30,616 nucleotides of DNA from CAUZSN01 sp963582345 (GTDB taxonomy: Bacteria; Planctomycetota; Planctomycetia; Planctomycetales; Planctomycetaceae), in contig CAUZSN010000021.1 in NCBI GenBank assembly GCA_963582345.1, positions 1 to 30,616 on the forward strand, read 5' to 3'. The translations under genes and the position numbers were made by a program. The notes under the pieces are model-generated. The model was not told the origin of the DNA and did no database searches. It saw only the letters and a list, made by a program, of their open reading frames with translations. Shown here piece after piece: positions 17,054 through 25,192 of the stretch; within the stretch, counting starts at the first letter, position 1; every line of letters begins with the position of its first letter.

Positions 17054-17724
17054 TACTCCGATCGTTTCACCGACTACGATCTTCCCGACGAACATGATCA
17101 CCACCATTAATTCCTTTTTCCGCTGGCCGTTCATTTCTGATGCCACAGGACTGTGAACCTTGGGTGGTTTACAAACGATTCTTTTGGAATTGTCATTATT
17201 GGTTGTCGCATTCGTACTGCGTCGCACTGCAATTCGGGGGAGACACTCAAGCCAGCACAACGTTGTGTCGGAAATTTGCGACGAAACGTAAAAATCTTAA
17301 CAATCCGAAGTGGCTCTGATCCACAAAGCGGAAGTCCGACTGCAAGATCAAACCCGTAAAGTCGAAGGCTGCATGCAGACAAGGATTGAACTTCTGGATC
17401 AACTCGTTTCCGCCGCGCAACAAGAGATTAAGCGATTGGGGAACCTTTTGGCCAAGATTCGCCAGCGTTCAAAATTGACAGAACCTACTTGCCTTCCCAA
17501 CGTCGACGGCCAGACCAGCTCTGAAAAATAGCTCTTGTCGAACGATTGAGTCCCGAAATCAGGTGGGGCTCAACGTCGAAGAAATCTCTCACTACGTCGA
17601 CCGGTCGGCGGAAAAAGTCCAGGAGCATTGCGTGGTAATCGACATACAAAGCGCACGGACGCCTGACTGGCTAACCCGAAACCACGCTATATCACGACTC
17701 GGCGACTGACCGATTGCTTTAGAT
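17054..17724. other. Gene-poor stretch with possible coding remnants
   Basis: No convincing complete gene is visible between larC (+) and the convergent DUF1501 gene (-). Two protein-like pieces are present on the + strand: a helical frame at 17310-17531 (listed separately) and a short frame at about 17560-17709, which reads QVGLNVEEISHYVDRSAEKV and ends ISRLGD before a TGA. The latter has no start codon of its own that I can support. They may be remnants of one or two decayed genes. No tRNA-like structure or strong terminator hairpin was seen. Confidence 0.5.
17310..17531 (+). CDS. Small helical ORF of unknown function (doubtful)
   Basis: This is a 73-codon frame starting at GTG. The middle (TRIELLDQLVSAAQQEIKRLG then NLLAKIRQRSK) has the heptad pattern of a coiled coil, unlike the biased composition of chance frames. 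There is no clear ribosome site and I recognise no family. It may be a small gene or the residue of a larger one. Confidence 0.25.
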   Translation: MALIHKAEVRLQDQTRKVEGCMQTRIELLDQLVSAAQQEIKRLGNLLAKIRQRSKLTEPTCLPNVDGQTSSEK

Positions 17725-18930
17725 TTAACTGAATAACTCGTCAATCGGATCACAATCGACTAACGGCAATTCGGTTCCTTCATCGGTTGTGATGAGGGTT
17801 TTTAGGTCCAGGCCCAGCCCTTGGTAAACCGTTGCTGTCAGCTCGGCCAGTTCAATTGGTCGGTCTGCCGGTGACGTACCGTGCGAGTCGCTAGCTCCGA
17901 TTGCCTGACCGCCGCGTACACCACCACCGGCTACCAAGGCTGACCAGACGGCTGGCCAATGATCGCGGCCGCCATTTTCGTTCAGTCGGGGCGTGCGGCC
18001 GAACTCGCCGGTCGCGACCACTAGCGTGTCGTCCAGAAGACCTCGCTGTTGAAGGTCATCGATCAGTGCGGAATAGGCACGGTCGAACTGCGGGCACAAC
18101 ACGTCCCTATAATCGTATAACGTGGCGGGAGCTCCTGGAGCGTTGGCGTGACAGTCCCAAGTTACCTGATTGACCAGAGTATCGAATAGATTTACGGTCA
18201 CTGTGCGCACGCCGAGTTCGATCAACTTCCTGGCCTGCCAGCATAATTTTCCAAACCGATTGTCACCATACGCTCGGCGTACTGATACGAGCTCGTTTTC
18301 AAATGCGATCCCTCTCAGGTGTTTGGGAGGTCTTGTCAAACCGGCGCCATTGCTGCTTTCCAAGAGCGCTGGGTCGTATTGACGACCCAGAAAACCAGCC
18401 TGTTGACCACGGTGCGCGTTCACTCCAGTGTCTTGCAACAACCGCGGCAGAACAACATAGGGCGTCGTATTCTCTCGCGGACCTAAGACACGAGCTGTCA
18501 TCGAACCGAAGCTTGGATACTTGCGACCACGATTTGAAAGGCGACCAGTTTGCAATAACTGCAGACCCGTCTCATGAATCGGAGCGGCGTGGTGATACAA
18601 TGATCTTATGACCGCCAGTTTATTCATCCGTTCGGCGATTCGCGGCAACGTTTCGCTAACGAAGATACCGGGAACCATGGTCGAAATCGCCCGCAGCGGT
18701 CCTCGAATTTCTGCCGGAGCGTCAGGTTTGGGATCGAATGTCTCGAACTGACTGGGACCGCCTGTCATCAAAATCAAAATACAACTGCGGCGCCCCGCCG
18801 TGTTGATGGACCGAGCCAACGCCGCCTGTTCGGCGACCGATAACCCAACCACACTTAAACCACCGACGCGAAGAAAATCTCGCCGTGAAACCATGTCACT
18901 GTGTCCTATTTGGTGACGGTCTGTCGACAT
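17725..18930 (-). CDS. Tat-exported DUF1501 family protein
   Basis: The 401-residue protein begins with a twin-arginine signal (SRRDFLRVGGLSVVGLS, residues 15-31). The DUF1501 signatures follow in order: LILMTGGPSQFETFDPKPDAP near 51, VNLFDTLVNQVTWDCHAN in the middle, and GEFGRTPRLNENGGRDHWP in the C-terminal half. The family has an alkaline-phosphatase/sulfatase-like fold. It is very abundant in Planctomycetota, often beside DUF1549/DUF1553 cytochrome-like genes, which are absent here. The ATG at 18930 is preferred because GGAG lies 8 bases upstream on the - strand; a TTG at 18951 and an ATG at 18894 are alternatives. At about 400 residues it is slightly shorter than many members. The substrate is unknown. 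It lies downstream of the SGNH-like gene with a 155-base gap. Confidence 0.9.
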   Translation of the reverse strand: MSTDRHQIGHSDMVSRRDFLRVGGLSVVGLSVAEQAALARSINTAGRRSCILILMTGGPSQFETFDPKPDAPAEIRGPLRAISTMVPGIFVSETLPRIAERMNKLAVIRSLYHHAAPIHETGLQLLQTGRLSNRGRKYPSFGSMTARVLGPRENTTPYVVLPRLLQDTGVNAHRGQQAGFLGRQYDPALLESSNGAGLTRPPKHLRGIAFENELVSVRRAYGDNRFGKLCWQARKLIELGVRTVTVNLFDTLVNQVTWDCHANAPGAPATLYDYRDVLCPQFDRAYSALIDDLQQRGLLDDTLVVATGEFGRTPRLNENGGRDHWPAVWSALVAGGGVRGGQAIGASDSHGTSPADRPIELAELTATVYQGLGLDLKTLITTDEGTELPLVDCDPIDELFS

Positions 18931-19085
18931 CACAAGATCTCCATCGCCCAACCCAAAAACGAGCGCCCCGCCCAGCTTGATTCCTTAACCCAACCTTCGA
19001 TGACCCAGCCTGCTGATATTCTAATACTTTACCGCGCCGATCGCCCGCTGAAAAGGATCCAGAAGGTGGAAACGGCCATCCACTG

Positions 19086-20396
19086 CTACGGCGAAATGTC
19101 CGGGATTAGCTTCTCTGCAATGGCCCTGCTGAGAATCATGTTGCCAAAAGTATTGTAGTGACAGCAACAGTCGATATAGATTGGTTGGTGGATCTGGCTG
19201 TAAACCATGGTCAGGTCATGAAATGACACTCCGCTCTTGGCAAGCTCCTGCCCGGCCTGGATCAGCAGAGGGTAACCTTTCTGCACTGCCCGACGGTAGA
19301 CAAAACCTTCATTCGACACACGTGTGGTTTCGCGTTCCTCATTGCCCATCGGTTTCGACCCGTCGACGTGAAGGTTCGGTTGAAGAACGTGGTGATACCG
19401 GACATCGTTAGCACGGCAGAGATTCGCAATTTGCAAGGAACACCGCCGCCACAATTCGACGGCCTTACATAGCAACTGTTCTTCCGGCTGGAATTTCCGG
19501 ATCGGACCGGTTTCGCAATATCTGGGATCATCTGTTTTGGTCTTTAAGAGTGTTAGCTGGTCGGCGTCAATTTGTGCGGACAGCCAGCGCTCTCGGCACA
19601 GCCAGACTAAGTTGGTAGTTGGTAAATCGCCAACGACCGGACTATTAAACAGGCGTGCCCAGGACCTTCGAGTTTCGCGAATCGTCCGAATTCGGGCAAC
19701 GACGGAAACTAGCTTAGGATCGAAAACGTCAGCCACACGAAAATGCCACCGTCGCGGATAGGCGTAGAACGTGTTAGTGTTCTGATTCGTCTCGACGACA
19801 TCCAGGAGGGGCAACGCCACTTCATTGAAACCGTCGATGTTGATAACGACATCAAACTCGGCACCCAGCGCAAGAAAGTAGGCAAGTGTTATTAGCTGCT
19901 GCGGCTGTTTATATCCCGCCTGCGCCATGCAGACCAGCCGCACATCCCGGTACGGCATATGCTCCTGGATAATTTTCTGAAGGCTATCTGCTTCGTCTGT
20001 ACAAAACTGCTCCGCCACTGAGCCGCCAAGGATCCCAATGATGAATGAGTCGCTGGACCGTTTGGAGCAGATGGAACCTGTGTTTGAAAATCCAAATTCA
20101 TTAACGCCTGGGACCAGGTTAGGGTCCGTCACAAAGCCAAGATAAGGATGCAGAACTTCGTGCTCTGGCATGAGGCGTTGAGTTGGCGATTCCACACCTC
20201 GGGAAAGTTGCAATCGGGTCTGCTTATGTCGTTTGAGAGGAAGCCCGCCGGTCAACCATAGACCACTAAGGGAAACTGCTTCTGTAAACAAATAGAGGAT
20301 CACTAGCAAGACAGTCACAAACAAGGCGCGATGTTCGAAGGTAATCGACCGAGGCTGTTTCGGATGTTTTTCCTGAATGCGACTGTCTGTGCTCAT
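19086..20396 (-). CDS. Membrane-anchored SGNH-hydrolase-like protein
   Basis: A single N-terminal transmembrane segment (about residues 24-48) follows a basic cytoplasmic head, so the 436-residue protein should face outward. The remainder has the SGNH/GDSL blocks: IIGILGGSVAEQ with Ser126 (block I, GGS instead of GDS), Gly161 in AQAGYKQ (block II), Asn191 in NIDGFNEV (block III), and DCCCHYNTFGN near 409-419 with His413 (block V). The spacing DxxxH is one residue longer than the usual DxxH. Relatives act as O-acetyl esterases or acyltransferases on polysaccharides, and such proteins are common beside planctomycete exopolysaccharide genes. The only sugar gene nearby is rfbC, 2.5 kb away. The substrate is not known. 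Confidence 0.75.
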   Translation of the reverse strand: MSTDSRIQEKHPKQPRSITFEHRALFVTVLLVILYLFTEAVSLSGLWLTGGLPLKRHKQTRLQLSRGVESPTQRLMPEHEVLHPYLGFVTDPNLVPGVNEFGFSNTGSICSKRSSDSFIIGILGGSVAEQFCTDEADSLQKIIQEHMPYRDVRLVCMAQAGYKQPQQLITLAYFLALGAEFDVVINIDGFNEVALPLLDVVETNQNTNTFYAYPRRWHFRVADVFDPKLVSVVARIRTIRETRRSWARLFNSPVVGDLPTTNLVWLCRERWLSAQIDADQLTLLKTKTDDPRYCETGPIRKFQPEEQLLCKAVELWRRCSLQIANLCRANDVRYHHVLQPNLHVDGSKPMGNEERETTRVSNEGFVYRRAVQKGYPLLIQAGQELAKSGVSFHDLTMVYSQIHQPIYIDCCCHYNTFGNMILSRAIAEKLIPDISP

Positions 20397-20573
20397 CCGT
20401 CGTACTTAAATCCAGATTAGTAAACCGCGTCTTGCGCGTCAGTCCAAAGAAGACCTTGCACTCGAATTTATGTCGGCCTTCTACTTCGTGCATTCTAATC
20501 CGCGAAGCGGTCACGTTCCAGAATCTGGACGCACATTCGGCCGGTTCATGTGGCTGTTTTCTGCTTATCCTCC

Positions 20574-20598
20574 TTTAACAACCACCCTCGTTGTTAAA
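20574..20598. repeat. 9-bp inverted repeat, possible operator or hairpin
   Basis: TTTAACAAC (20574-20582) and GTTGTTAAA (20590-20598) are exact reverse complements around a 7-base spacer. The repeat lies about 180 bases upstream of the SGNH-like gene, where an operator or a small hairpin could sit. A 9-bp repeat could occur by chance about once in a window this size, so significance is modest. Confidence 0.45.
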
Positions 20599-20635
20599 CA
20601 CGTTGGGGCTTTGTATCTGTCTAATGCACCCAAAA

Positions 20636-20657
20636 GTCCAGGCCGATAGGCCTGGAC
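20636..20657 (-). terminator. GC-rich hairpin, candidate terminator
   Basis: GTCCAGGCC (20636-20644) pairs exactly with GGCCTGGAC (20649-20657) around the loop GATA. The left side is preceded by AAAA on the + strand, so reading the - strand the stem is followed by TTTT. It could end transcription coming from the rfbC-DUF447-GHMP kinase set, although it lies some 540 bases beyond the kinase stop. Confidence 0.45.
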
Positions 20658-21064
20658 CAAAACCCAGTTAAACCCCAATAAGGCGTTACTAACGCGAATT
20701 ACACCTGGATGTGTATAACAACAAGGCGAAATGTCCCCGATGTTTTCGTTTGAGCCATACTGATGCGCTCCATCTCACAAAAGATTCAATGACTGTGGGC
20801 TGACATGGGATCAGGCTCCAAATGGCACAACTGGAACAATAGCAACCGTGTTTTGTACTTGGCTGACTAGGGAACGCATTCAACAATTGTCAGTGCGAGG
20901 TTATCGATTGTCGCTACTGCACTTCCGTGAACAGTTGCTTCTTAGAGTCTGACAAAATGAACCAGGCGATCGTGTCAATCTTGTTCCCGCAGATATCGCC
21001 ACAAGCGCATTCGGATGAGCAGCTCACGAATTCGTTGAAAATCTAAGTCAGGTCGAAGCTGCAA

Positions 21065-21198
21065 GTGAACGCTTACCCTAGATGGTGGAAATATTGCGTT
21101 GCAGATTGTGTCGTCCTATTCGCGTTGTCTGTTACGCCTTTCGCTCATGCTAGGCTGTTGGTAAGCAACCAGCATACTGGGGAGACCCATGTCCCTGG
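21065..21198 (+). pseudogene. Possible remnant: signal-peptide-like N-terminus
   Basis: From a GTG at 21065 the + frame reads WWKYCVADCVVLFALSVTPF and then AHARLLVSNQHTGE, a believable Sec signal peptide with an AHA cleavage site. Beyond 21199 the same frame is only the antisense of the GHMP kinase gene and loses protein character. It may be the stump of an exported protein gene whose body has been lost, or chance. Confidence 0.2.
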
Positions 21199-22206
21199 TC
21201 ACCGGAGCGTGTCGCGAGTTGTGTCAGTCGATGGCGCAGAAACCGATATAGTCCCCCCCCTGTTCATCGGCGCACTGACGCGAAATTGGCAGTTGCTCCA
21301 CTCCGACTCCACTTGCAAATCGTTTACTAGCGTCTGTGCGGTCGCCTCGTCTCGACAAAGGACGTATAAGGTCGGTCCCCACGACGTTTGCCCGACGCCG
21401 CGCAATCCCTGTGAACGCAGATGCTTGCTAAGCTGTTCCATTCGCCGATCGGCATAAATTCCGCCTTGGACCGGCGCAAAATACTCACCGACAGTCCGCC
21501 CCAACACGAACAACGCTTCGGAGAAATCGTAGAAATTCTCAGCGAGCACTGACGGCAGTAGATCCATCAATACAATCTGACACAAGCGGTCGGCTGTGGA
21601 TCGAGGCATCGGATCGAGGCGGACAAATGCATTGGTTTCCGCTTCGCCGGAAATTCCGACCGAGTCGCCAGGTGTAACAAGCACAAACCGCCAATCCTCT
21701 GGAAAATCAGCTCGAGCGACCATCGATCCAATTTGGTCATCGTGGACTTTGCCACCGTCCACAAGAAATCCACCGTGAGTGAACCCGTGAATACCCAAAG
21801 CTGATCGGCGGCCTCGTCCGACACGGCGGGCAAGAATGGTCGAGTCAACCATTTCCTCACGAGACCAAAGAGCCAATGCTTTCGCAATCGCCATTCCCAG
21901 TTGCGTTCCCGAACCTAATCCGACGTGAGCGGGAATTGATTCTGAAACTGACATTTGAAACGGTTCTGGTAGACCGTCTGGCGCAAAGTGAGAGATGTGC
22001 TTGGCCACAAATGCTGCAACTCGACGCCGGCACGCTTCATCCGTTGCGATAATAGTCGTGCAATCGGCATTTTGCACTGAAACAGTGAATCCAGGAGATT
22101 TCACCATCAAACCAGCCCCACCAAAACTCGGCCCGGAAGTGGGCTGATTAGCCAAGAGGCCTAAATGCAGTCGAGCACCAGTCGCTATTCGGATTTTTCG
22201 CGACAT
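21199..22206 (-). CDS. GHMP kinase, beta-ribofuranosylaminobenzene 5'-phosphate synthase family
   Basis: The 335-residue protein has the GHMP ATP-binding motif PAHVGLGSGTQL (residues 92-103) and an N-terminus (IATGARLHLGLLAN) typical of the beta-RFAP synthase branch of the superfamily. Other conserved stretches include RRSALGIHGFTHGGFLVDGG near 131 and RGVGQTSWGPTLYVL near 268. Beta-RFAP synthase joins p-hydroxybenzoate or p-aminobenzoate with PRPP, the first committed step of methanopterin biosynthesis. In Planctomycetota and methylotrophs it serves the H4MPT-linked C1 pathway. The immediate upstream neighbour is a DUF447 protein, another family linked to H4MPT genes, which supports the call. 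The C-terminus extends about 15 residues past the usual NRGG end. It probably forms an operon with the DUF447 gene, 70 bases away. Confidence 0.82.
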   Translation of the reverse strand: MSRKIRIATGARLHLGLLANQPTSGPSFGGAGLMVKSPGFTVSVQNADCTTIIATDEACRRRVAAFVAKHISHFAPDGLPEPFQMSVSESIPAHVGLGSGTQLGMAIAKALALWSREEMVDSTILARRVGRGRRSALGIHGFTHGGFLVDGGKVHDDQIGSMVARADFPEDWRFVLVTPGDSVGISGEAETNAFVRLDPMPRSTADRLCQIVLMDLLPSVLAENFYDFSEALFVLGRTVGEYFAPVQGGIYADRRMEQLSKHLRSQGLRGVGQTSWGPTLYVLCRDEATAQTLVNDLQVESEWSNCQFRVSAPMNRGGTISVSAPSTDTTRDTLR

Positions 22207-22276
22207 AACGCCAAGGTACCAGTTTTCGACGTTGCCGGCACCGGCTCGGTCACTCGATCATGATTCCGATCGGCCA

Positions 22277-22846
22277 TCATTTTCGTTTGAAGTACTCCCC
22301 GACATACCGCTCTAAGAGTTCAAACGCTTCCAATTCGCTCGGCCCAGCCGTTTTTTTAACCGGAGTCTTCAGTGATGTGAGTTGTTGCAGAATATCTGTA
22401 TCAGTTAGCAAATGCACACGCGTTGCCAAAATCGCCGCTTCCACAACGGCGTGCTTGGCACGGTTGAAACCGAAAAAATCACGCAGCCGACCGAAGTGAA
22501 TGACGCGTGCCAATAAGTTCGCTCGATCCTGGCTGTCATCGAATTCTGTGATTTCGAACTCATACCATCGACACGCAGACTTTAGGACGACGCCTCCAAC
22601 CTTATCGGCTGGAAACATCTCGGGAGTTGACGTCAATTGGCCGATCGCTGACCGGGCTAACAACAGCACGTCATCGACAACATGAAAAACGCCCTCGCGG
22701 GAGCGTTTGAGATTTTGGTACGTCTGGGACGTCTTAAATGGTTGAAGCCGCATCGTCGTCATTGCTTCGTCGACAAACGGACCCATCGGGGCAACGTTGA
22801 CCTGATCGAATTCATTCAAGCTGGTGACGATGCCTTCAAGGATCAT
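22277..22846 (-). CDS. DUF447 family protein (H4MPT-associated)
   Basis: The product is about 189 residues starting at MILEGIVTSLNEFDQVNVAPMGP, the usual beginning of DUF447 proteins. The frame remains open to a GTG at 22909 that would add 21 residues, but that extension lacks the family's pattern; neither start has a strong ribosome site. The fold is expected to be a flavin-reductase-like split barrel. Characteristic pieces are the VAPMGP loop, the FHVVDDVLLLARSAIG segment, and the C-terminal FNRAKHAVVEAAILATRVHLL helix. DUF447 genes occur in methanogens and in bacterial clusters for tetrahydromethanopterin-dependent C1 transfer, and the downstream beta-RFAP synthase fits this. The exact reaction is not established. 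Confidence 0.8.
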   Translation of the reverse strand: MILEGIVTSLNEFDQVNVAPMGPFVDEAMTTMRLQPFKTSQTYQNLKRSREGVFHVVDDVLLLARSAIGQLTSTPEMFPADKVGGVVLKSACRWYEFEITEFDDSQDRANLLARVIHFGRLRDFFGFNRAKHAVVEAAILATRVHLLTDTDILQQLTSLKTPVKKTAGPSELEAFELLERYVGEYFKRK

Positions 22847-22921
22847 TTCTTGCTTGCGGCTGTGTCGGCCGGCAACGGTCCCGTCGTAAGTGCTGATCGG
22901 GGCCGCCACATGTTGGTAGTC

Positions 22922-23464
22922 TCAATCGTAGCATTCCGCCTCGATGAGCGGCACGCCTTGGCGGTCCTTTTCAGAAAGGATCGGGTCGCGGTCCAGCGGC
23001 CAGTCGATGTTGACGTCTGTATCGTTCCACAACAGCGTCCGGTCGTGTTCCGGATAATACAGGTCCGAGCACTTGTAAAAGAAGTCAGCGACATCGCTGA
23101 GCACACAGAATCCGTGAGCAAAACCGGGTGGGACATACAGCTGACAGCGATTCGATTCACTCAGATTGACGCCGACCCATCTACCAAATCTGGGTGAGTT
23201 GCGCCGCAAGTCAACAACCACATCGAAAATTTCTCCACGCACAACTTGAACCAGTTTTCCCTGCGGATGCCGAATCTGATAGTGCAAGCCACGGATCGAT
23301 CCACGACACGATCGCGAATAATTGTCCTGAACGAACTGGCATTTGATTCCCGCTGCGGCATAGCGTTCTTTATGGTACGTCTCCATGAAGAATCCACGTG
23401 AGTCATCGAACACGTGCGGTTCAACTAGGTAGACATCAGCTAAGTCCGTCTCGCGAACTTCCAT
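22922..23464 (-). CDS. rfbC: dTDP-4-dehydrorhamnose 3,5-epimerase
   Basis: The 180-residue protein is a textbook RmlC/RfbC: His61 in RGLHYQ, the LVQVVRGEIFDVVVDLR strand, VPPGFAHGF, Tyr130 in FFYKCSD, and Asp167 in ILSEKDRQG. The His-Tyr-Asp positions match the catalytic set of the Salmonella enzyme. It epimerises dTDP-4-keto-6-deoxyglucose at C3 and C5 on the way to dTDP-L-rhamnose. The ATG at 23464 is chosen because GGAG sits 6 bases upstream and the protein begins as usual for the family; the frame extends 12 codons further without support. No rmlA, rmlB or rmlD is nearby. The DUF447 gene follows within 80 bases on the same strand, although the two pathways are unrelated. Confidence 0.93.
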   Translation of the reverse strand: MEVRETDLADVYLVEPHVFDDSRGFFMETYHKERYAAAGIKCQFVQDNYSRSCRGSIRGLHYQIRHPQGKLVQVVRGEIFDVVVDLRRNSPRFGRWVGVNLSESNRCQLYVPPGFAHGFCVLSDVADFFYKCSDLYYPEHDRTLLWNDTDVNIDWPLDRDPILSEKDRQGVPLIEAECYD

Positions 23465-23745
23465 TCGCAACTCCAGCGCGTTCCATGTTAACCATATCAT
23501 AAGAAAGTATCATAGTTCTGCAATTCTGGCAGGGAACCAGTTTCGCCCAGTGCAACACATGCATAATATGGAACGGAACAAATGACATCTTCAACAACGT
23601 GAACTGCGGACTGACGATTCGCACTAGCACGAGCGATTCCAGAATATTTTTGTGATCATGGACATGTGTCGCTAGCTTCGGCTCGCGGAACGAGATGGCT
23701 ACAATGCATACACCTCAATGTGAACTGTTTTAAGGCTGTTGATCT
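23465..23745. other. Divergent intergenic region
   Basis: This 281-base stretch separates the start of rfbC (-) from the start of the HEAT-like gene (+), so promoters for both should lie here. I see no convincing consensus boxes and no gene. Confidence 0.4.
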
Positions 23746-24855
23746 ATGCTTGACATTCCTGACAATGAAAACGAATCCGCTTCGATTCCCAGCGACCAAC
23801 GACTGCGTCCGGAAGAACTGCCAGAAGTCGAACCGCCTTCGGCCCGGTTTATCGTTCAATTGTTCTTGATCCCCGGATTGATTGTGTTTGCCGTGGTCTG
23901 CCTATGGCTGCTGTTCGGGAAACTCACCGCCAGTCCTCAGGACATCGGCATGACACTGCAGGATCTTGGCAGCCAGAATCCGCATGTCAGCGGCCGAGCT
24001 AAGTGGAACCTGACGTACATGTTAATTGCAGATGCGAAGCTGGGCGACAAAGGTCAGCAACTGTCGCGGAACCCTCAAATCGCCGATGCGTTGGCGTCTC
24101 TGCTGATTGAAAAAGTACAGAAGATCTCGAAAGGTAAGGATCACTTAGCCCAACAAGAGTTCTTGGCCAGCGCCTTGGGATGGGTTGATTTGCCGGACAA
24201 GGCTTTTCCTGCACTCGAACGGACCATGCACATCCGACCTGAGCCACGCAGTGATAATCCAGAGGATCAGGAAGTGCGTGACCTTCAGCAGAAAATTCGA
24301 AAGAGTGCAATCGCGTCGATCGCCCGAATTGCGGGGCGAGCGGCCGAGCGATACGAGCAAGTTGTTCGTCCTGAACTTGTGAACGAATTGATTGACGTAT
24401 CGGCCGACGAGGAACCGGCCGTGCGGCAGTTGGCAGCATTCTGCCTAGGTCTGTTTGCGACTCAAGCGGCCAAGGAACGACTCGTTTCCTTACTGATCGA
24501 CGCAGACAAGGCAACTCAAATGAACGCCGCCATGGCGCTAGCTCGGCAAGGATCCTCAGCAGGATTTCCGGTGTTCAAAACTGTTCTTCGTGATGCTCTG
24601 AAACCAGTTGATTCCGCAAGCATTCACGGGGAAACAGCACGGGAACGAGACAAAAACACCAAGGTGCAAGAGTTCGAGCGACAGATTGTGTTAAAGAATA
24701 CTTTAAAGGCTGTCATCGACTTAACGGACCGACTCAATGCTGATCAGCGGACCGAATTGATCAACCTCATCGACCCGATCTCTAAGAATCATTCTCTCCT
24801 CGGAGTTCGCGGGCAGGCTCGGAAAGTCTTGGAGAAACTAATCTGTTCCGACTAA
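23746..24855 (+). CDS. Membrane-anchored HEAT-like repeat protein
   Basis: The 369-residue protein has an acidic cytoplasmic head, one transmembrane segment (about residues 35-58, FIVQLFLIPGLIVFAVVCLWL) and a long helical region. Paired helices with HEAT/Armadillo-like pattern are visible, for example PAVRQLAAFCLGLFATQAAK followed by LLIDADKATQMNAAMALARQ (about 223-268), and similar earlier units from residue 70. Such anchored repeat proteins usually hold other proteins at the membrane. The start ATG has AAGG about 10 bases upstream. It stands alone between the rfbC group and the YTV gene, and its partner is unknown. Confidence 0.7.
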   Translation: MLDIPDNENESASIPSDQRLRPEELPEVEPPSARFIVQLFLIPGLIVFAVVCLWLLFGKLTASPQDIGMTLQDLGSQNPHVSGRAKWNLTYMLIADAKLGDKGQQLSRNPQIADALASLLIEKVQKISKGKDHLAQQEFLASALGWVDLPDKAFPALERTMHIRPEPRSDNPEDQEVRDLQQKIRKSAIASIARIAGRAAERYEQVVRPELVNELIDVSADEEPAVRQLAAFCLGLFATQAAKERLVSLLIDADKATQMNAAMALARQGSSAGFPVFKTVLRDALKPVDSASIHGETARERDKNTKVQEFERQIVLKNTLKAVIDLTDRLNADQRTELINLIDPISKNHSLLGVRGQARKVLEKLICSD

Positions 24856-25192
24856 AGCTGCAGAATCCGGACGAAAAAACATCCGCTCTGTATCGATTGT
24901 AGCGGCCATGGACCCCCTCCTCTTTTTCTATTTTGTCAAAAACGCAAACTTTCGCTTATTCTTCCAGAAATCTATATTCTGTTCTTGAATGACAATCCGA
25001 ACAACCCGGCCGAAGTCTAGTTTTCCGGGATTTCTGGCCCATTATCATTTTGCATCTTATTGGCGACTCTGCCAATAATGAAGTCAGTAACGAAAGGGCA
25101 ACTTTAGTGACCTGCCGGTTCAAATCTGTGCCGGTGTTTTAGTGTTCACGACTGGCGTCATTGACATACACATCTGTTGAGAGGACAACCTG
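24856..25192. other. Intergenic region upstream of the YTV gene
   Basis: There are 337 bases without a gene. It contains a possible promoter, TTGTCA (24933-24938) and TATTCT (24957-24962) at 18-base spacing, which would leave a leader of about 220 bases before the ATG at 25193. A GAGAGGA (about 25178-25184) close to that ATG is the likely ribosome site. Nothing else was recognised. Confidence 0.4.

Larger units (their letters stand above)
20397..21198. other. Long intergenic stretch with two inverted repeats
   Basis: About 800 bases separate the start of the SGNH-like gene (-) from the end of the GHMP kinase gene (-). It contains a 9-bp inverted repeat (20574-20598), a 9-bp terminator-like hairpin (20636-20657), and near its right end a GTG-initiated frame that begins like a signal peptide. 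The rest shows nothing I can support as a gene. Confidence 0.6.

Noticed and set aside
16766..17260. Antisense frame with hydrophobic stretches overlapping the 3' end of larC
   Set aside because: Most of it mirrors the conserved larC C-terminus and no protein family fits; the hydrophobic part is short and isolated.
25110..25140. GGTTCAAATC resembling a tRNA T-loop
   Set aside because: The flanking bases do not form a five-pair T-stem, and no acceptor, D or anticodon arms are found upstream.
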